A stretch of 64,000 bases of DNA from Micrasema longulum (Eukaryota > Arthropoda > Insecta > Trichoptera > Brachycentridae), in assembly GCA_022494885.1 (NCBI GenBank), contig JAGVSM010003406.1:54907-118906 (forward strand). Reading direction: 5' to 3'. Positions 31,545 through 43,334 of this stretch are shown here, one piece after another. The position numbers and the translations under genes are program-made. How positions within the stretch are numbered: position 1 is the first letter of the stretch; each line of letters begins with the position of its first letter. The notes below the pieces were generated by a model that did no database searches, was not told where the DNA came from, and worked only from the letters and a program-made list of their open reading frames with translations.

Positions 31545-31955
31545 CTCTTTTAGGAACATCTTGGACACTGGCACTCTCAGAACTGTGTATTTTTATCTTT
31601 TCCAGTTAGTGGCAACCTATGGTATAGTGGGCTGGGGAGGTTACACTGCGTCTATCATGAACCCCCTAATAAACGTAAAAAAAATAATATTAAGAGTGAT
31701 GCTGCGTTGTCCCCTCACTTTCCCATATGTGACATTGTTCCAATTCATGAAGGTACTGGACATTAGACAACTTAAAAAAAAGAGTCATTGACACATTTCT
31801 AGTCTACAAGGTCTAGGCTACAAGAGTTGATCCCAGCAGAATGCTTGTACGAGGTTTTCCTGTAATTTGAATTATTTGATTCCAAAAAGACGTACGACGT
31901 ACGCCGCGCCGGCTAAATGCAATAATTAGCATGATAAATAATAAATAAATAAATA
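31545..31955 (+). pseudogene. LINE reverse transcriptase fragment with 3' end
   Basis: A plus-strand frame (about 31561-31790) reads LRTVYFYLFQLVATYGIVGW, GYTASIMNPLINVKKIIL, LTFPYVTLFQFMKVLDIRQL. The motif order 'SVYFSxFQSxxTYGIxxWGG...LQKxxLR...FP...LFxxxxVLDIRQL' matches the C-terminal half of the LINE at 59816-61281, so it is the same clade. The frame breaks near 31792, and an AATAAATAAATAAATAAAA tail ends near 31955. Confidence 0.7.
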
Positions 31956-32056
31956 AAAAAAGCAGTTTTAGAATATTTTTCATATATACACCGGTGAAAT
32001 TCAAATATGTGATTGCGCAGCAGGATTATACGTCGCGAAACGTAAATATTTTGATA

Positions 32057-32317
32057 TTAGATGTTCACGGATGTTCGGAAAACCCCTTCGGATACATGGA
32101 ACGGATCAATATCCAGAGCGATGTTGTTCAGCATAGCGGTAGCCCTTCCAACAGGCATAACCATAGGCAGATTGGTCCTGAATATCGAAATATGAAACAA
32201 TCTATGCTGACGCTGTCTTAGGTAATTATCAGGAACATACAAAGCAATGCTCATCATAATTTTAGAATTATCGATCACACCGCGCAACAATCGATAAAAA
32301 TGTGTAGTCAAATACAT
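32057..32317 (-). pseudogene. LINE RT C-terminal relic
   Basis: The 86-codon minus-strand frame contains SIALYVPDNYLRQRQHRLFH and FRTNLPMVMPVGRATAMLNN, then ALDIDPFHVS. It fits 'xVPxxxxRxRxxLFxxPxxRTNxxxxxPxxRxxxxxNxxxxxxDxF' at the end of Jockey-like RTs. No stop inside, but both flanks lack RT similarity. An alternative plus-strand frame is its shadow. Confidence 0.55.
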
Positions 32318-32589
32318 ATTCGTTGTAGTCTAAACTGTTGTAAACTCGGTCGGGTCATGTTGCATTGTGTTTGCGAATACGATAAACAACAAACAATAGT
32401 GTATCACATCGCTTATTAGCACGTCGATAGTTTTTTGTGATTGTGCCACTGGTATTTGAAACTGTCGACCCTCTCGATGATTTGGTTTGACAATAAATAT
32501 AGTTTTCTATTTAGAACGTGTCGGTAGTAAAGGAATGCATTTGGTAAATTAGAATAATTTTGTTGTTTCGAAAGACGTGCGCGGTAATG
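32318..32589. other. No gene seen
   Basis: Short stretch with no recognisable feature. Confidence 0.35.
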
Positions 32590-33030
32590 CAATTATTCAA
32601 ACGACAATACTCTAATGAGGAACTTCAGCCCTACGGGAAATTGGATACCAAAAATGAGTTCTTGCGCGCGGTAAAAGTTAGAGCATTAAATTGTACGGTA
32701 AAACTTCTTAAAAATGTACGAAAAATTTTTTTTTTTAAATAAAAATGCACTTCTCTGAATGACTTCACTGGTTCATATAAACCATCCAATGATATGAGAG
32801 CTTTGATGGATATCCGTTTTAGACACCGTAAACGAACCAATCGGAAGAACTGTCATAGAAAAACATCTGACGTCACACGCGGAGTTATTTCAGAAAAACA
32901 AAACTTTGAAAAATCATAGCACTTATAATACGATTTATAAAAATAAAAAATAAAAAATGGGTCTAGTTTAATATTCTATTAATAAATAAAAAAGAAAAAA
33001 AAGACACCGTACTTCCTTATTGAGTAAGAT
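32590..33030 (-). repeat. Repeat family E, full-length minus copy
   Basis: Outer ends TGAGGAACTTCAGCCCTACG (near 32616) and GTACTTCCTTATTGAG (near 33010) are the family ends. Inside: TTAGAGCATTAAATTGTACG, GAACCAATCGGAAGAACTG, TGACGTCACACGCGGAGTTA and TATAATACGATT. The two overlapping open frames here are not conserved among copies. Confidence 0.65.
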
Positions 33031-33782
33031 GGTTAAGTACTTCCAGAATGCAAGTGAGTGTAAAATTAGAGCAAAGGGGGGCATTGAACTTCATTGGCGC
33101 TTATTGGCAGAGGTAGAATTACAAGACCGATCGGCATTACTAGAACGCGTCGTGTGACATGCACTTAACACGTGGACACAGTCCAATAATATCGCACATA
33201 CTAGTGATTAGCGGTGGCTTAGTTAGCATTAGCGCGGGAAATTAACTTATGATAGCAATAACATCTGCTTCAAACGAGGATTTACTTATTTTATTGAAAT
33301 ACTAAAGGCCAGTTGCAAGAAAAAAGGTAATTAATAAAATGTTCCTCCATTAAATATATTTTTTTTTTTAAAATTATTCTATCAAATCCCTAAATTAACA
33401 ATCCCACACTACCAGAAGTCAAACTAGAGTGTTCACGTTCATACAAAAGGATCGTTGCATTAGTGGTAATATTAGTAGGATTGGTGGAATATAATACTAA
33501 ATATACATATATATATATATATATTTATGCAAGAAGCTCATCCCTGTTCTTATTTTTATATTTTTTCTGTAGTAATTAAGAAAAAGTTGTCCAATCGTTC
33601 CAATTTATTTCATTATCAAATAACCCATTGATAATTAGTCGTAGCTCTTTGTTGCTTTAATAAAAATTGTTCAAAATGCCATTATCTACAAGATACAAAC
33701 TTTTTTTTTACTGGCCGGCATTTTTTTTCTTGGGTATTTTTTGTACGAAGCATGAATGATCTCTTTTTATCATAAAAAATAA
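33031..33782. other. No gene; AT microsatellite and possible LINE scrap
   Basis: (AT)n lies at about 33505-33526. The bases CAATCCCACACTACCAGAAG near 33401 match CCTCCCACACTACCAAAAGG at 59380 in an RT frame, suggesting a tiny RT scrap. Otherwise nothing recognised. Confidence 0.4.
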
Positions 33783-33815
33783 AGGATTAGTCTTACGCTT
33801 CAGGTGCCAGTCCGG
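33783..33815 (-). mobile_element. SINE A, small fragment
   Basis: GGATTAGTCTTACGCTTCAG and GTGCCAGTCCGG match the complement of the SINE A mid-body. Confidence 0.5.
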
Positions 33816-33889
33816 AGGAAATAAAGATTTTTATTAATTCATTTAAACACTTTAAACATTTACAATTTCAACATATATTAAATTTTTTT

Positions 33890-34535
33890 GAAGTTCGAGA
33901 TTGGGAATTAGCAAAAATTGACAAATCTTCTTTCTTTCCATACTTTGACTTTTATTTACTTTGTATATATCTTTAAATTTTTATGTTTTTTCATTATGTA
34001 TTTTTGTATTATTTCATTTAGTACTTACTCTTATTTGGCATATTATTTATTACTCATATTTCTCACTAAAGTATAGAGTGAGTTTCTAGAAACCATATCC
34101 CAATTATCCTTTCAATTTTGATTTATATGTATATTCTTTTTCTATTGATTTCGACGATACTTTTGTTTTGTTTTTTTTTTTCAAAACTACTGTATTTTAC
34201 TATGATTTTGTTGATTTTCAAGATACTATTATTTTGTATATTTGATTATGTATAAATCTAAATTTGTATAATTTATATTTTAATATTTATATCTGATTAT
34301 CCTATTTTGCATTGTATTCTTTGAAATTTTATTATTTATTACTTATACCTTGTTTTTCTGGATTGTTATTCTATTACATCACATGTCCTTATAATTTAAT
34401 CTAATTAATTTTACTATGTACTTGTTATTGTAAATTATTATGGCTTGACACGGGCATAGCCTAAAAAGCCTTAATAAGTTCATTAATATTTAAACTAGTG
34501 TAATTTTAAATGAATAAATAAACAAATAAAATAAA
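33890..34535 (+). mobile_element. LINE family A, 3' UTR only
   Basis: Matches the complement of 59816-60480: GGCTTGACACGGGCATAGCC followed by TAAAAAGCCTTAATAAGTTC, and an A/T-rich end of AAATAAATAAAT. The RT coding part, present at 60484-61281, is missing here. Confidence 0.75.
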
Positions 34536-34804
34536 TAAATACAGTTTTCATACAAATGCATAAGGGCGGGAATATTGCCTTAAAACAATTTCTTTCCTAC
34601 CTAGCCGAACCGTTCAATTTGAGAAAATCGGTGGTACATGAACATATTGTTGGTTTATTGATAATTTCTTTATAGAACAAAATATTGATCAAATTTTTTT
34701 TTTTAGAAGTGAAAATTGACTAAATATCTACACTTTACTATGAAGACGGGAGGGGGTAAAGAGGGAAGGAAAGAGGGAGGAAAAAGGAAAAACTCAAATA
34801 TTCA
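34536..34804. other. No gene seen
   Basis: A purine-rich patch (34745-34795) makes an Arg/Lys/Gly-rich chance frame. Confidence 0.35.
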
Positions 34805-35263
34805 AAAGGTGAAATTTCACGCATTTAATGCTCCAGTAGGTTTCGGTTTCGGACAGTATCGGCCAATAAAACGTGTTTCAGCCGCCGGCGCCGTTCTCGC
34901 GCCTCAGGTCCTGCGGTCGGGATGTGTCGAATTACATTCGGCTGTATTCGGGTTCATATTATGACTCGTGACAAGTTCTCATGAGTTCTAAGATCTTTCA
35001 TATTTATATTTTTGTAATTCCTTTATAGTTTATAAGTTTAAATTCCAATGGCGCACATTGAAGAACTGTTACATATAAGTTATAGGTACAACATAGCATT
35101 GAACCGTTAACTTTGTGCCTTTTATTTCATTGTGTATTTCATTTAACGCTTATTTTAATGAAATCGTTTGGTTTGACAATTGTTTCGGTTTCGGCCGAAA
35201 CTAGAACAGAAGATGAAATTCGGTTTCGATTTCGGCTAAAAATCTTGTTTCGGTCGATCACTA
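34805..35263 (-). mobile_element. hAT-like non-autonomous element (one end)
   Basis: On the minus strand the end reads TAGTGATCGACCGAAACAAG, followed by repeated words TTTCGGCCGAAACCGAAAC and CGAAATCGAAACCG (35180-35250). Similar words occur at 34838-34890 (GGTTTCGGTTTCGGAC). hAT ends often begin (C/T)AGNGATCG with sub-terminal CCGAAA repeats. No matching opposite end was found, so the left limit is a guess. Confidence 0.5.
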
Positions 35264-35299
35264 TCAATAGCCCCGCCTGACCCGCAGCTAACCGCGGTC

Positions 35300-35785
35300 T
35301 GAATTTTCTTCATACAAACGTGTTCCTTTATTTTCTCCCTGGATTATGGCACTATAGCAGTAATTTTTTTACGCACTGTAGATATTTACTATTGGCGTGT
35401 CCTTATTACTTTGTTTTTTAAATAAATGATTTATTATGGGAACTAGCACCATCTAAAAATCCTTAAAAGAGCCTAGTTTTATCTGTCGAATTTGGATGTA
35501 CCTACGGAATAAAAATATGATAAATGTTTTTGAAAAACACAAAAAATACCGATAAGTATAGGCAATATTATGCAAAAAAAAAACACAATATTGGTTCAGT
35601 TTTAAGGTGTGGAAACGGGAAAACGAAACGTTGATTTTGTAGATTTTTGCCAGGCATAATCAGTCCGACGTACAGTTATATTTTTTGCACAGTATCGGTA
35701 AAGCATTTACGTAAGAATGACAGAAAAACAATGTTCAAATATCTTTTATTGAAAATTCTCAGCCACCGCGTTTTCTTTTAAGTCC
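35300..35785 (+). repeat. Repeat G, uninterrupted copy
   Basis: Left part matches 15095-15290 and 45150-45357. Right part matches 45966-46225: GCATAATCAGTCCGACGTA, TATTTTTTGCACAGTATC and GAATGACAGAAAAACA. About 485 bp without coding. The piggyBac-like MITE starts 26 bp downstream. It provides the empty site for the RTE insertion at 45358. Confidence 0.65.
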
Positions 35786-35810
35786 TGGGGGACTCAGTCC
35801 TGAAAGCTAA

Positions 35811-36011
35811 CACTTTGTATCCCGGAGCTGTTTATAACTACGCGTTGTGTCCCGGTCACGTGGTTTACCAGCTGTCAAAAAAAGTGCATTTTATTGACTT
35901 CTAGTGATTTTTATTAGTACTTTTTCGCTGCTGTTTAACCAGGTGAAAACACGGGACCGGGTTCAACGAGTATTATAATCACGTGTTTACACGGCTCGGG
36001 AATACAAAGCA
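35811..36011. mobile_element. piggyBac-like MITE, decayed copy
   Basis: CACTTTGTATCCCGGAGCTG at the left and the complement of a GCTTTGTATTCCCGAGCCG end at the right. Internal GCGTTGTGTCCCGGTCACG and TACCAGCTG match 18481-18715. The flanking TTAA copies have decayed to CTAA and CAAT. Confidence 0.7.
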
Positions 36012-36036
36012 CAATAAAAGGAGTGAGACCCTGTAT

Positions 36037-36266
36037 ATGTGCGAACATTGCAATGTGGCTTTCTCCATAAAGGCCAATGTTGGCAAACCTATCATACTTA
36101 ATTGACTAATTAAATTGTTTAAAATAAATATGAGAAGTTTCAATCAATTTAACATAGTATTTTCATAATTATATTTTTTTAGAAACCCTTCACAAAGCAT
36201 GAAATTTCACAAAAATGGGCCGGGCACAGGGTCAATTCTATGGGTATTCGGCCAGTACTCAAAGTG
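36037..36266 (+). mobile_element. piggyBac-like element, 3' half, copy 2
   Basis: Homologous to 29236-29465, ending CAGTACTCAAAGTG with TTAA at 36267-36270. It follows 25 bp after the piggyBac-like MITE, so two TTAA-type elements are nearly adjacent. Confidence 0.55.
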
Positions 36267-36544
36267 TTAATTTGAAAAATAAAATTAAATCTACCCACAT
36301 AAGTTTTGCTGGCAGACCTAACCACAATTTTTTGGTGAACGATTTGATACTTAGTCATGGTTTGTTATGGAAATACAAACATACGCGTTGAGTTTCGTAT
36401 TCAATATATTTCATACTAAAATAATAACCGACACCAATCTTATTGGACATTGTTAGAATGTAATGCAACGAGGCAGGATTCATAAATGCATACAGATGCA
36501 AATGATGACGTTAGAACTAACGTCAACGTCATACTGACATTCGG

Positions 36545-36780
36545 TTTGGACTCCAAGAATACTGTTATGTGTGTGTAATAGAACTAGAAACCTGAACGAG
36601 TGTTTTTGAGGTGAGTTTTGATATTTTTTTTTTACTCTCAGGTGAAAATTCCTAACAAAGAAATCTAGAGGGAATTCGTCCGCCTCTTGGTTAAATACGT
36701 TTTTCTAGCATGCTTACCGGTACTGGGTTAAATTCCTGAAAAATTGAAAAAAATCGTGATTGATTAAACGATTTTATTTA
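36545..36780 (+). repeat. Repeat shared with 46800-47040, with SINE-like head
   Basis: TTATGTGTGTGTAATAGAAC and the following AACGAGTG match 46830-46870. Both copies continue into a degraded SINE A head (here GTCCGCCTCTTGGTTAAAT and ACTGGGTTAAATTCC). This suggests that the duplicated unit already contained the SINE. Confidence 0.45.
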
Positions 36781-38409
36781 TTTACTTATTCGGCAATTCA
36801 ACAAAAACACATGTCATTGAACAAAATAAATTATTTTATATTGTTAAAAAATATTCTTTTGTTATAAATGATTAATTTAATTTAATATTTTTTTTCTCTT
36901 TCTCTGGTACTCAAAGTGTTAACAGAATTATTCCCGAGGAATTCAAACAAATTGTCAGGTTCGCTTTCCGTAGTTCTGACATAAACTGCCGACAAACAGT
37001 CAGCAGAGGACGTCCAGGACGACGAGAATCTGATGCCTGGAAAAAAATAATAAAAAAAAATATTATTATACAATAAAAGTATTTTTATTATTATAGTTGA
37101 AATGCAGTTCCACCAAAAAATGTCAGTAGAAAAACTCAATATATTAAAATCAATTCACTTTTCAGTGCCATGTGGAATTTTGCAATCTTACAATCAATTT
37201 GTCTAAAACTTCTCACTGTTCATCTTGCTTTTGAATATATTTAAAACAAATGCTCACTAAAACGCTAAGACCTAAGTAACAATACAATGCCCTATGCACA
37301 ATATAAGAAAGTGAAATAATGAATAATTACAAATACGAACTTGAAAAATGTTATTCAAGTTTGGTCGAAAGAGAAAATTATGTAAAAATCCTACGCTAAG
37401 TGAATTTATTTGTCAAATTGAGTGTTGAAAAAAGAAATCGTGCGAAGCCAGATAAAGCGGATCATTATTTATTTTTCTTGTAGAGAAATTCGCTCTTCTT
37501 GCGAATCTTTATTTAATGATAACCCGCCTAATGTTTTTCCAATTTTCCGAAAGCCAAGAGGGGTATTTTATTATTTTCTTAACTCTTAAAAGACTGGCAA
37601 ATAATTCATTCGCGCGCGCTGTTGTAACATCGTGTTACCACAAGCAAAAGACGGAATATTCTTAAGTTCATACATTTGACAAAAAAAAACACGGAGACAT
37701 ACTGTTTGATAATTCCTTTTCCATAATTTATGAAAATAAATAAATATAATTTAGCATTGTTTTCGCAAAATAAATTTTCAATCATAATTACGCCGGTCAT
37801 CTTACATGCGTGCGTCCCCGGTCTCTGTCAACAACCGAATAAATCTTTTTTACACCAACACTGGCCGCAAAATGGCGCCTCTGTTTTTTTGTTACGAGTT
37901 TTATTGTTGTGCTCTCTCTGATACAGATTTATTGCTGTATTATAGTATTGGCGTTACATTTATTTTTCGCGGAGCAAGGACATTTTTTTTGTGTATTAAA
38001 ATCCAGCGTAGTTATACCAAACTTTCTAAATCCGGTGTGAAAATGTTCATTTGAAGTATACAAAAAATACAACTTTATCATCAAAAAAATAAAAGACATA
38101 TCAAGTCTTGTATCGTATGTAGACTAGTGTGACATCACAGCCACACAAGAGTTAGGCCTCAGAAGAGTTACTTGCAAACCACCAATCTCCGAAGTTTTCT
38201 ACAAGGAAAAGTTTATATGAGAAATGTTTTCACAGATGGTGACAAACAATATTACCGTTGTAATCCGAAACATTTTAGAAAATACAACCTTTCAAAGTAC
38301 AGTGTACAGGCTGATCTGGGGTTACTCAGCGTGCATCCGCTGACAAAAGGATTTTCTATGTTCTATTGCATTATTATTATTAAATTTTATTATTTAGCAA
38401 GTGGAATTA
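36781..38409. other. No gene confidently seen
   Basis: GGTACTCAAAGTG followed by TTAA occurs at 36906-36922 and may be a third piggyBac-like end. To its right, minus-strand 37040-36925 is a moderately GC-rich open segment preceded (on that strand) by a T-run and CAG. This might be an exon-like or transposase scrap, but I recognise no family. Frames in 37606-38054 have no motif. Confidence 0.35.
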
Positions 38410-38655
38410 TACGGAGTGGCTTTTCACAGGTACGCTTTTTTTCCTCACTAATTCTTTTAGATCAACCAATAATAGAGTGTTGTGATAGATTGTTGGTTTC
38501 CGGGAACCCAACTCACTAATCCAGGCAACTCATCTAAGAGAACTAGTGATGTCACGCGCGGAGGTTAAAATCGTGGGGATGTATTACAGCACATAAATAA
38601 TAGTTTTTTTTAGGTTAGTTTGACAGTCTATTATCAAATACAGATTTTTAAGAAA
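38410..38655 (-). repeat. Repeat family E, partial minus copy
   Basis: ATCAACCAATAATAGAGTGT, GGTTTCCGGGAACCCAACTC, GAACTAGTGATGTCACGCG and TGACAGTCTATTATCAAAT are the middle and one end of the family. Confidence 0.6.
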
Positions 38656-39309
38656 ACCATTGGACTTTCTTATTCGTGTAGTGACTCAAAACAAAACAAT
38701 TTACATTATCAAAACGATATTTTGATTTACTCCCTTTTTGTAAGGAAGGGGAAATGTGATTTGTGGCCCATTTGGACGTGCTCCAAATTAGATTGTCAGT
38801 GACAAGGAAATAAGTCCGACTCTTGCGGCCGCTCTCATAATCAGATCTAGACGAGTGAAGTAATCCCCTCGCGTTTATTGAAGGTTCAGAAAATGGCGAT
38901 GGCCCCAAAAGGAGACTTATCCGCAGTCATTTAAGCTCAAATAAGACTAGAAAATAATAATGGCGTAATGCAAAAATGGGTTAAGCCTCACTAACCTCGA
39001 ACTGAGATAATTGATATTCAACATCAGGCGCACTTTTCAAAAACATGTTTAATTATTCAGCTTGGCTGATAACTTTTAGGCCGAAAAATTTCTCAATGAC
39101 TTAAAAACTATTACTTTTATAATAACAATTAGTAATAGTTCTACATTATCTCTGATAACAATAGCGCAAAAGTGTTTTAAACAATGTTTCTTACAAAAAA
39201 AATAATTTAAATCCACAACAATGTAAAATTTTTAAAAGTACCTACCTATACTACCATATTTTATCGCATATATTTAGTAAAAACTAAAGAAAATTTGAAA
39301 AAAACTTCA
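38656..39309. other. No gene seen
   Basis: No coding signature or shared repeat. Confidence 0.35.
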
Positions 39310-40060
39310 TTTTTGGGATTTACTTCCAATTAGAATCCCCAAATTACAAACAAATAGCTGCGCTTTGTAATAAACAAATGTCAAGCAGGAGGACAATAAA
39401 TGACCTCTTGTTTATTTATAAATTATTAAATAATAAAATAGATTGCCCAGAACTCTTAACTTTAATAAACTTTCTTATTCCGCATAGACCAACAGGACTT
39501 TTTGTTTTACAGTCATCATCATGGTAGTAATTATTCATTGAATTCACCAATTATTCGCATGCAGCGACTTGCAAATCAATACAGTGATAATTTAGATTTA
39601 TTTTATACCACGCCGCTGATGATCAAGTCCTGTGTTTTAAAAAAGAATTAACAATTAAAAATTCAAATAATGATTAGTTCTTCACTTTTGTTTTAACTCT
39701 TGTGTGTATAATTATTTGTAAATTGATTATTGTTTAGTATTAATATTTATATAAACCATGAAGTAAACTTTTTTACTTTTCTTTTAAAGCACTTTCTTTT
39801 TTTTTTTTTTTTCTTCTCTTCCTCTTTTTTTAAAGCTTCTATTTTCTTAAAATTTACCTTTCTTTTATATAGGTAAATATTTATATTTTTTGTGATGTAA
39901 TATTTATTTTTTTATATTTAAATACTGTTTACCATTGTATACTTTTCTCGATGTTTTTGTTCTTTTTTTAATATTATGCTATTTTTTGTTGTACTTTTTT
40001 CACTGGTTTTATTGTAATTATGTAAAGGGTTCATGGAACCGTAAATAATTAAAACTTTTT
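39310..40060 (+). mobile_element. 5'-truncated Jockey-like LINE
   Basis: From about 39310 the plus strand gives SRRTINDLLFIYKLLNNKID, then CPELLTLINFLIPHRP. After a frameshift near 39520 it gives NYSLNSPIIRMQRLANQY and SDNLDLFYTTPL, stopping near 39652. 'RRxIxDLLFIYKLLNxxIDCPELLxLIxFxxP...NxSPIxRMxRLxNxxxDxxDxF' is the diagnostic C-terminal region of Jockey-type RTs. A T-rich 3' UTR runs to about 40060, ending GGGTTCATGGAACCGTAAAT. At least one frameshift, so not functional. No open frame longer than 60 codons covers it. Confidence 0.7.
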
Positions 40061-40387
40061 ATCGATTCTGGAAAACAGCTCATCTTTACATATTTTTGCA
40101 ATATTGTTCTCATGGTAGCCATATATTGATCTGAATTCTCAACAATACATATAACATTGAAATTAGAACGAAGAAATTATGAGAAAGCATTTGAGATGTC
40201 CAGTTTCCCATTTAATGTTTATGTTTCCACTGTTTCAGAAAGCTTACTAAATTTAATAGTGCAATTTGAGGTACATATCACTATTGTTGAGATTTTTTTC
40301 GAAAGAATTGCATGGAATCATGGACGGAGAATCGTAAAATTAAATTAAACAAAAATGGAGAAACGAACATTTGCTTTAATAACTTAA
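40061..40387. other. No gene seen
   Basis: A 63-codon plus frame (40157-40348) has no known motif. Confidence 0.35.
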
Positions 40388-40589
40388 ATCGGGTTGTGGT
40401 CCTGTGGCTAGTGTCTCGGACTGACGGACCGAAGGTCCGCGGTTCGAATCCCACTCTACCCCAACTCGATTCCATTTTCTAATAGTGAGTTATTTACAAC
40501 TCGTTGAAAATGGCCCTCAAAATTAAATATTTGGGTAAATCATAAGAACGCAAATATTTCTTTTTTTAATTAAAAAAAAAAAAAAAAAA
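40388..40589 (+). mobile_element. SINE B, isolated copy
   Basis: ATCGGGTTGTGGTCCTGTGG, CGGACCGAAGGTCCGCGGTT, B-box GGTTCGAATCCC, TCTAATAGTGAGTTATTTAC, and an A-rich end of 17 A's. Best-preserved SINE B here and not inside SINE A. The minus-strand frame 40475-40281 is its shadow. No obvious target-site duplication. Confidence 0.85.
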
Positions 40590-41024
40590 CACTTCTTTTT
40601 TTTTTCTTTAAGAGATTTTCTATCCCATTTAAAAGATCTGTCTCTTTCAAGTTGTTACCTACTGTATTTTAGCACCGCTTCAATATCTCGTGTTAGGAGT
40701 TTTTCGGTCCAATAGCGCGCGAGTCTTATGAGATCTGTGAATTATTGGAAGTTCTATACGTTGATACTATCCTAGAACTCGTTCAAAAGAAAAAAGCTTT
40801 AGAAAGGATTCTAAGCTTTTTATTCTTCAAAGCTCGTGAAGCTACTGCACGATACACTTCAATACAATCCGCGTACTTTATTTTAAGGTACTTTTTACAA
40901 GTTCTCTTACTTCAATGCATTATCAGCCGTTTTTTTGCTGTATATTACACATATTACAGTTGTGGCGTTTTAAGAGCATACTCTTTATTTTTTAATACTG
41001 CGATAAGAAAGTTCAGTGTTTTAA
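40590..41024. other. No gene confidently seen
   Basis: A 137-codon plus frame (40745-41158) runs from here into the family E repeat. It is unlikely to be a gene, because its second half is not conserved in other family E copies and it lacks known motifs. Confidence 0.4.
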
Positions 41025-41415
41025 TATTTTTTTATAATTTGTTAATAGACTATCAATCTCGACCAAAAAAATTTTTTTTTATGTGTTCTATTATCAGCGC
41101 TATGGTTTTTTTTTTTAAGTTTTGTGATTTTGAAATTACTTCGCCTTTGACGTCTTAAGTTCTCTTCGGTGAGTTGTCCTGATTGGTGGGTTGGCTTTCC
41201 GCTAACCTGAAATGTATGTACTCTGTCATTGGTTGATTTCGGAGAACTAGTGACGTCGTTAAAAGTAGTTCATTTTTATCAAAATCATTTTTAGTATTTT
41301 TTTCATGCCTTTTCGAAAAATTTCGCACTACAGTTAAATGCTTTAATTTTTACTACGCGTAAAAAAACATTTTTAATGTCCGATTTCTCATTGCTTTGAA
41401 CTTCTTCATTCGCTT
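41025..41415 (+). repeat. Repeat family E, full-length copy
   Basis: GTTAATAGACTATCAATCTC, TGACGTC, GGTTGGCTTTCCGCTAACCT, CATTGGTTGATTTCGGAGAA, CTAGTGACGTC, GTTAAATGCTTTAATTTTTA and CTTTGAACTTCTTCATTCG. Aligns along its length with 24880-25255. Confidence 0.65.
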
Positions 41416-42339
41416 CCATACATTATAGTCGGTAGAAGAACTCCATTGCAAACTATCAATTAATTTATTTTTTTAATCGGTTAATATTACATTATTTGTA
41501 TATCAATTAATATTTACAATTATTTTCATTACTATGCAATAATTTATTAATCTCCATTATTACAATAAACGTAACATCGTTTTTATAAAACAATTAGCTT
41601 TCTTTCATTCGTTATACTTTCAAGCATCTCATTGCACAAATTTATACATTAATCTATTTTGTGTTTTTGTTTTTTTTTCTTAAATTGTAGGTTTATTTAA
41701 TTCCCATTTCTAGTTCTCTCATTATGTACATTTTTTTAAACACAATTTTCCTTATAAAATAGGTATATCGGCATAATATTATTAAACACTCTTTATAAAA
41801 AATACATTGAAAAATATTTTCTTTTTTATTAAATCCATTTAAAAAAAAATATTGTTTGTTGAACTTTATTACATTTGCCATTTTTCAAGACAACTCTAAT
41901 TGCTTAATTTTGGTGTATTTTATTAATGCCTCCCTTGTGGCGAAAACAATAAAATAGAGCAATAGTTCCAATAAGGAGCCATTATTGATTATTATATAAG
42001 CTCTGCATTCTTTAAAAAATTAGGTAAATAAAAGTATTAAATCGTGGACCGAATTATGAATGTTACACGCATAAAGCAACCAGTGATCAAGTAAATAATA
42101 TAACGATTGATCACATGTTCTGGGCTTCAATTACAATGGGAAGTTAACAGAGTTATCTTCAACTGTCTATAAAGAAAAATCGATATTTGTGTACGAAAAT
42201 GAGTATATTTGCATGAAAATTTAAAGCATCTTTATCGATAACTTATTGAACACGTTTAAAAGAAAAAAATGCATGCATATTTTGATTTTAATACAGAAAA
42301 CTTAATTTTACGTTGTAGATAAAATTTAATATTTTTGTA
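41416..42339. other. No gene seen
   Basis: AT-rich, no coding signature and no shared repeat recognised. Confidence 0.35.
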
Positions 42340-42888
42340 ATAAAAAGCTAATACCTAACAGTTTTAAATTATTGTTTTTTTTAATCATTTAGTATTCTTC
42401 AAAATTGTTTGAATTTCTTTCTTAATGTTTTTTTATCTTTTTTCTTTTCTTTTCTTGATTTTATTTATAAGTACTTAATATTTCTTTTCATAATTTTTTT
42501 TTATCAGCATGTATTTTGATGTATATATGTATATACTAGTTACCTAAGTAGTAGTTATAATAATTTAATCATATTTTTTTTAATCGTTTAGTGTTAATCA
42601 AAATTGTTTTAATTTCGTTATTAAAATGAATTGCTTTCTTAGTTTTTTTAACAGGTTCAAAATATTATCTATCACCAAATATTTTATTTTTCATCAATAT
42701 TTTTATAACTAGTTATATAATTTTAAAACTTTGTATTTTTTTTTTCCTAATTTTTTAAATAACTGTTTAGTATTAATTGGTTTTAATTACTATTTAACTT
42801 ACATGTTTGTATTTTATTGTATATGCAGCTAATATATAAAAGGCACTATGTGTCGTTTATTTCATTAAAATTAAATTAAAAAAAAAAA
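42340..42888 (+). mobile_element. LINE 3' UTR homologous to 14075-14629
   Basis: AGCTAATACCTAACAG, ATCATTTAGTATTCTTCAAA, TATACTAGTTACCTAAGTAG, ATCACCAAATATTTTATTTT and AAAAGGCACTATGTGTCG, then an A-rich end. The RT end seen in the other copy (13899-14072) is missing. Confidence 0.7.
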
Positions 42889-43334
42889 AAGATATATATT
42901 CACTTCCTATCGTAATCGGGGCCCTGCAAATACTTCCGTATTGCCCCCTTAAATAGTACGTATGTCTTTTCTTTAAAATCAATAAATCAAATAAATTAAC
43001 TTTTTTTATTCCATATATATTTATAATGATATTCATAAAAATGTTGTATTGTCTACTTATTTTTAAAGGCCATATTCGAACTTTGATAAATATATTTTCT
43101 TTGATTTCTCCCCTGTATTTCGTATCCAATTATAGCGATGAAAGCATTATTTGAAGTCTGTGTAAAAATGTTAATTAAATAAAGTTCTTTACAAAATATC
43201 TAATTATACAGCCTGAAAGTTTTGACTTAAGAGCTTAAAGCTTCAGTCTTGCGTTTCAGCAATTTTATTGTTAGACTATCGATTTATAGAGCTTTCACCC
43301 TCTATTCACATCGGTGTCTTAGAGGAATTATTGT
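42889..43334. other. No gene seen
   Basis: A 90-codon minus frame (43129-42857) lies partly in LINE sequence and has no motif. Confidence 0.35.

Noticed and set aside
32057..32317. Plus-strand frame 31994-32221 as a gene
   Set aside because: It overlaps the minus-strand RT-like frame and has no motif of its own.
34716..34964. 82-codon plus frame as a gene
   Set aside because: The first half is from a purine-rich tract; the second half lies in CCGAAA-type words of a hAT-like element.
40388..40475. Functional tRNA gene
   Set aside because: Same reason: it is the head of SINE B, with at least six copies in the window.
40745..41158. 137-codon frame as a gene
   Set aside because: Its second half lies in repeat family E and is not open in other copies; no recognisable domain.
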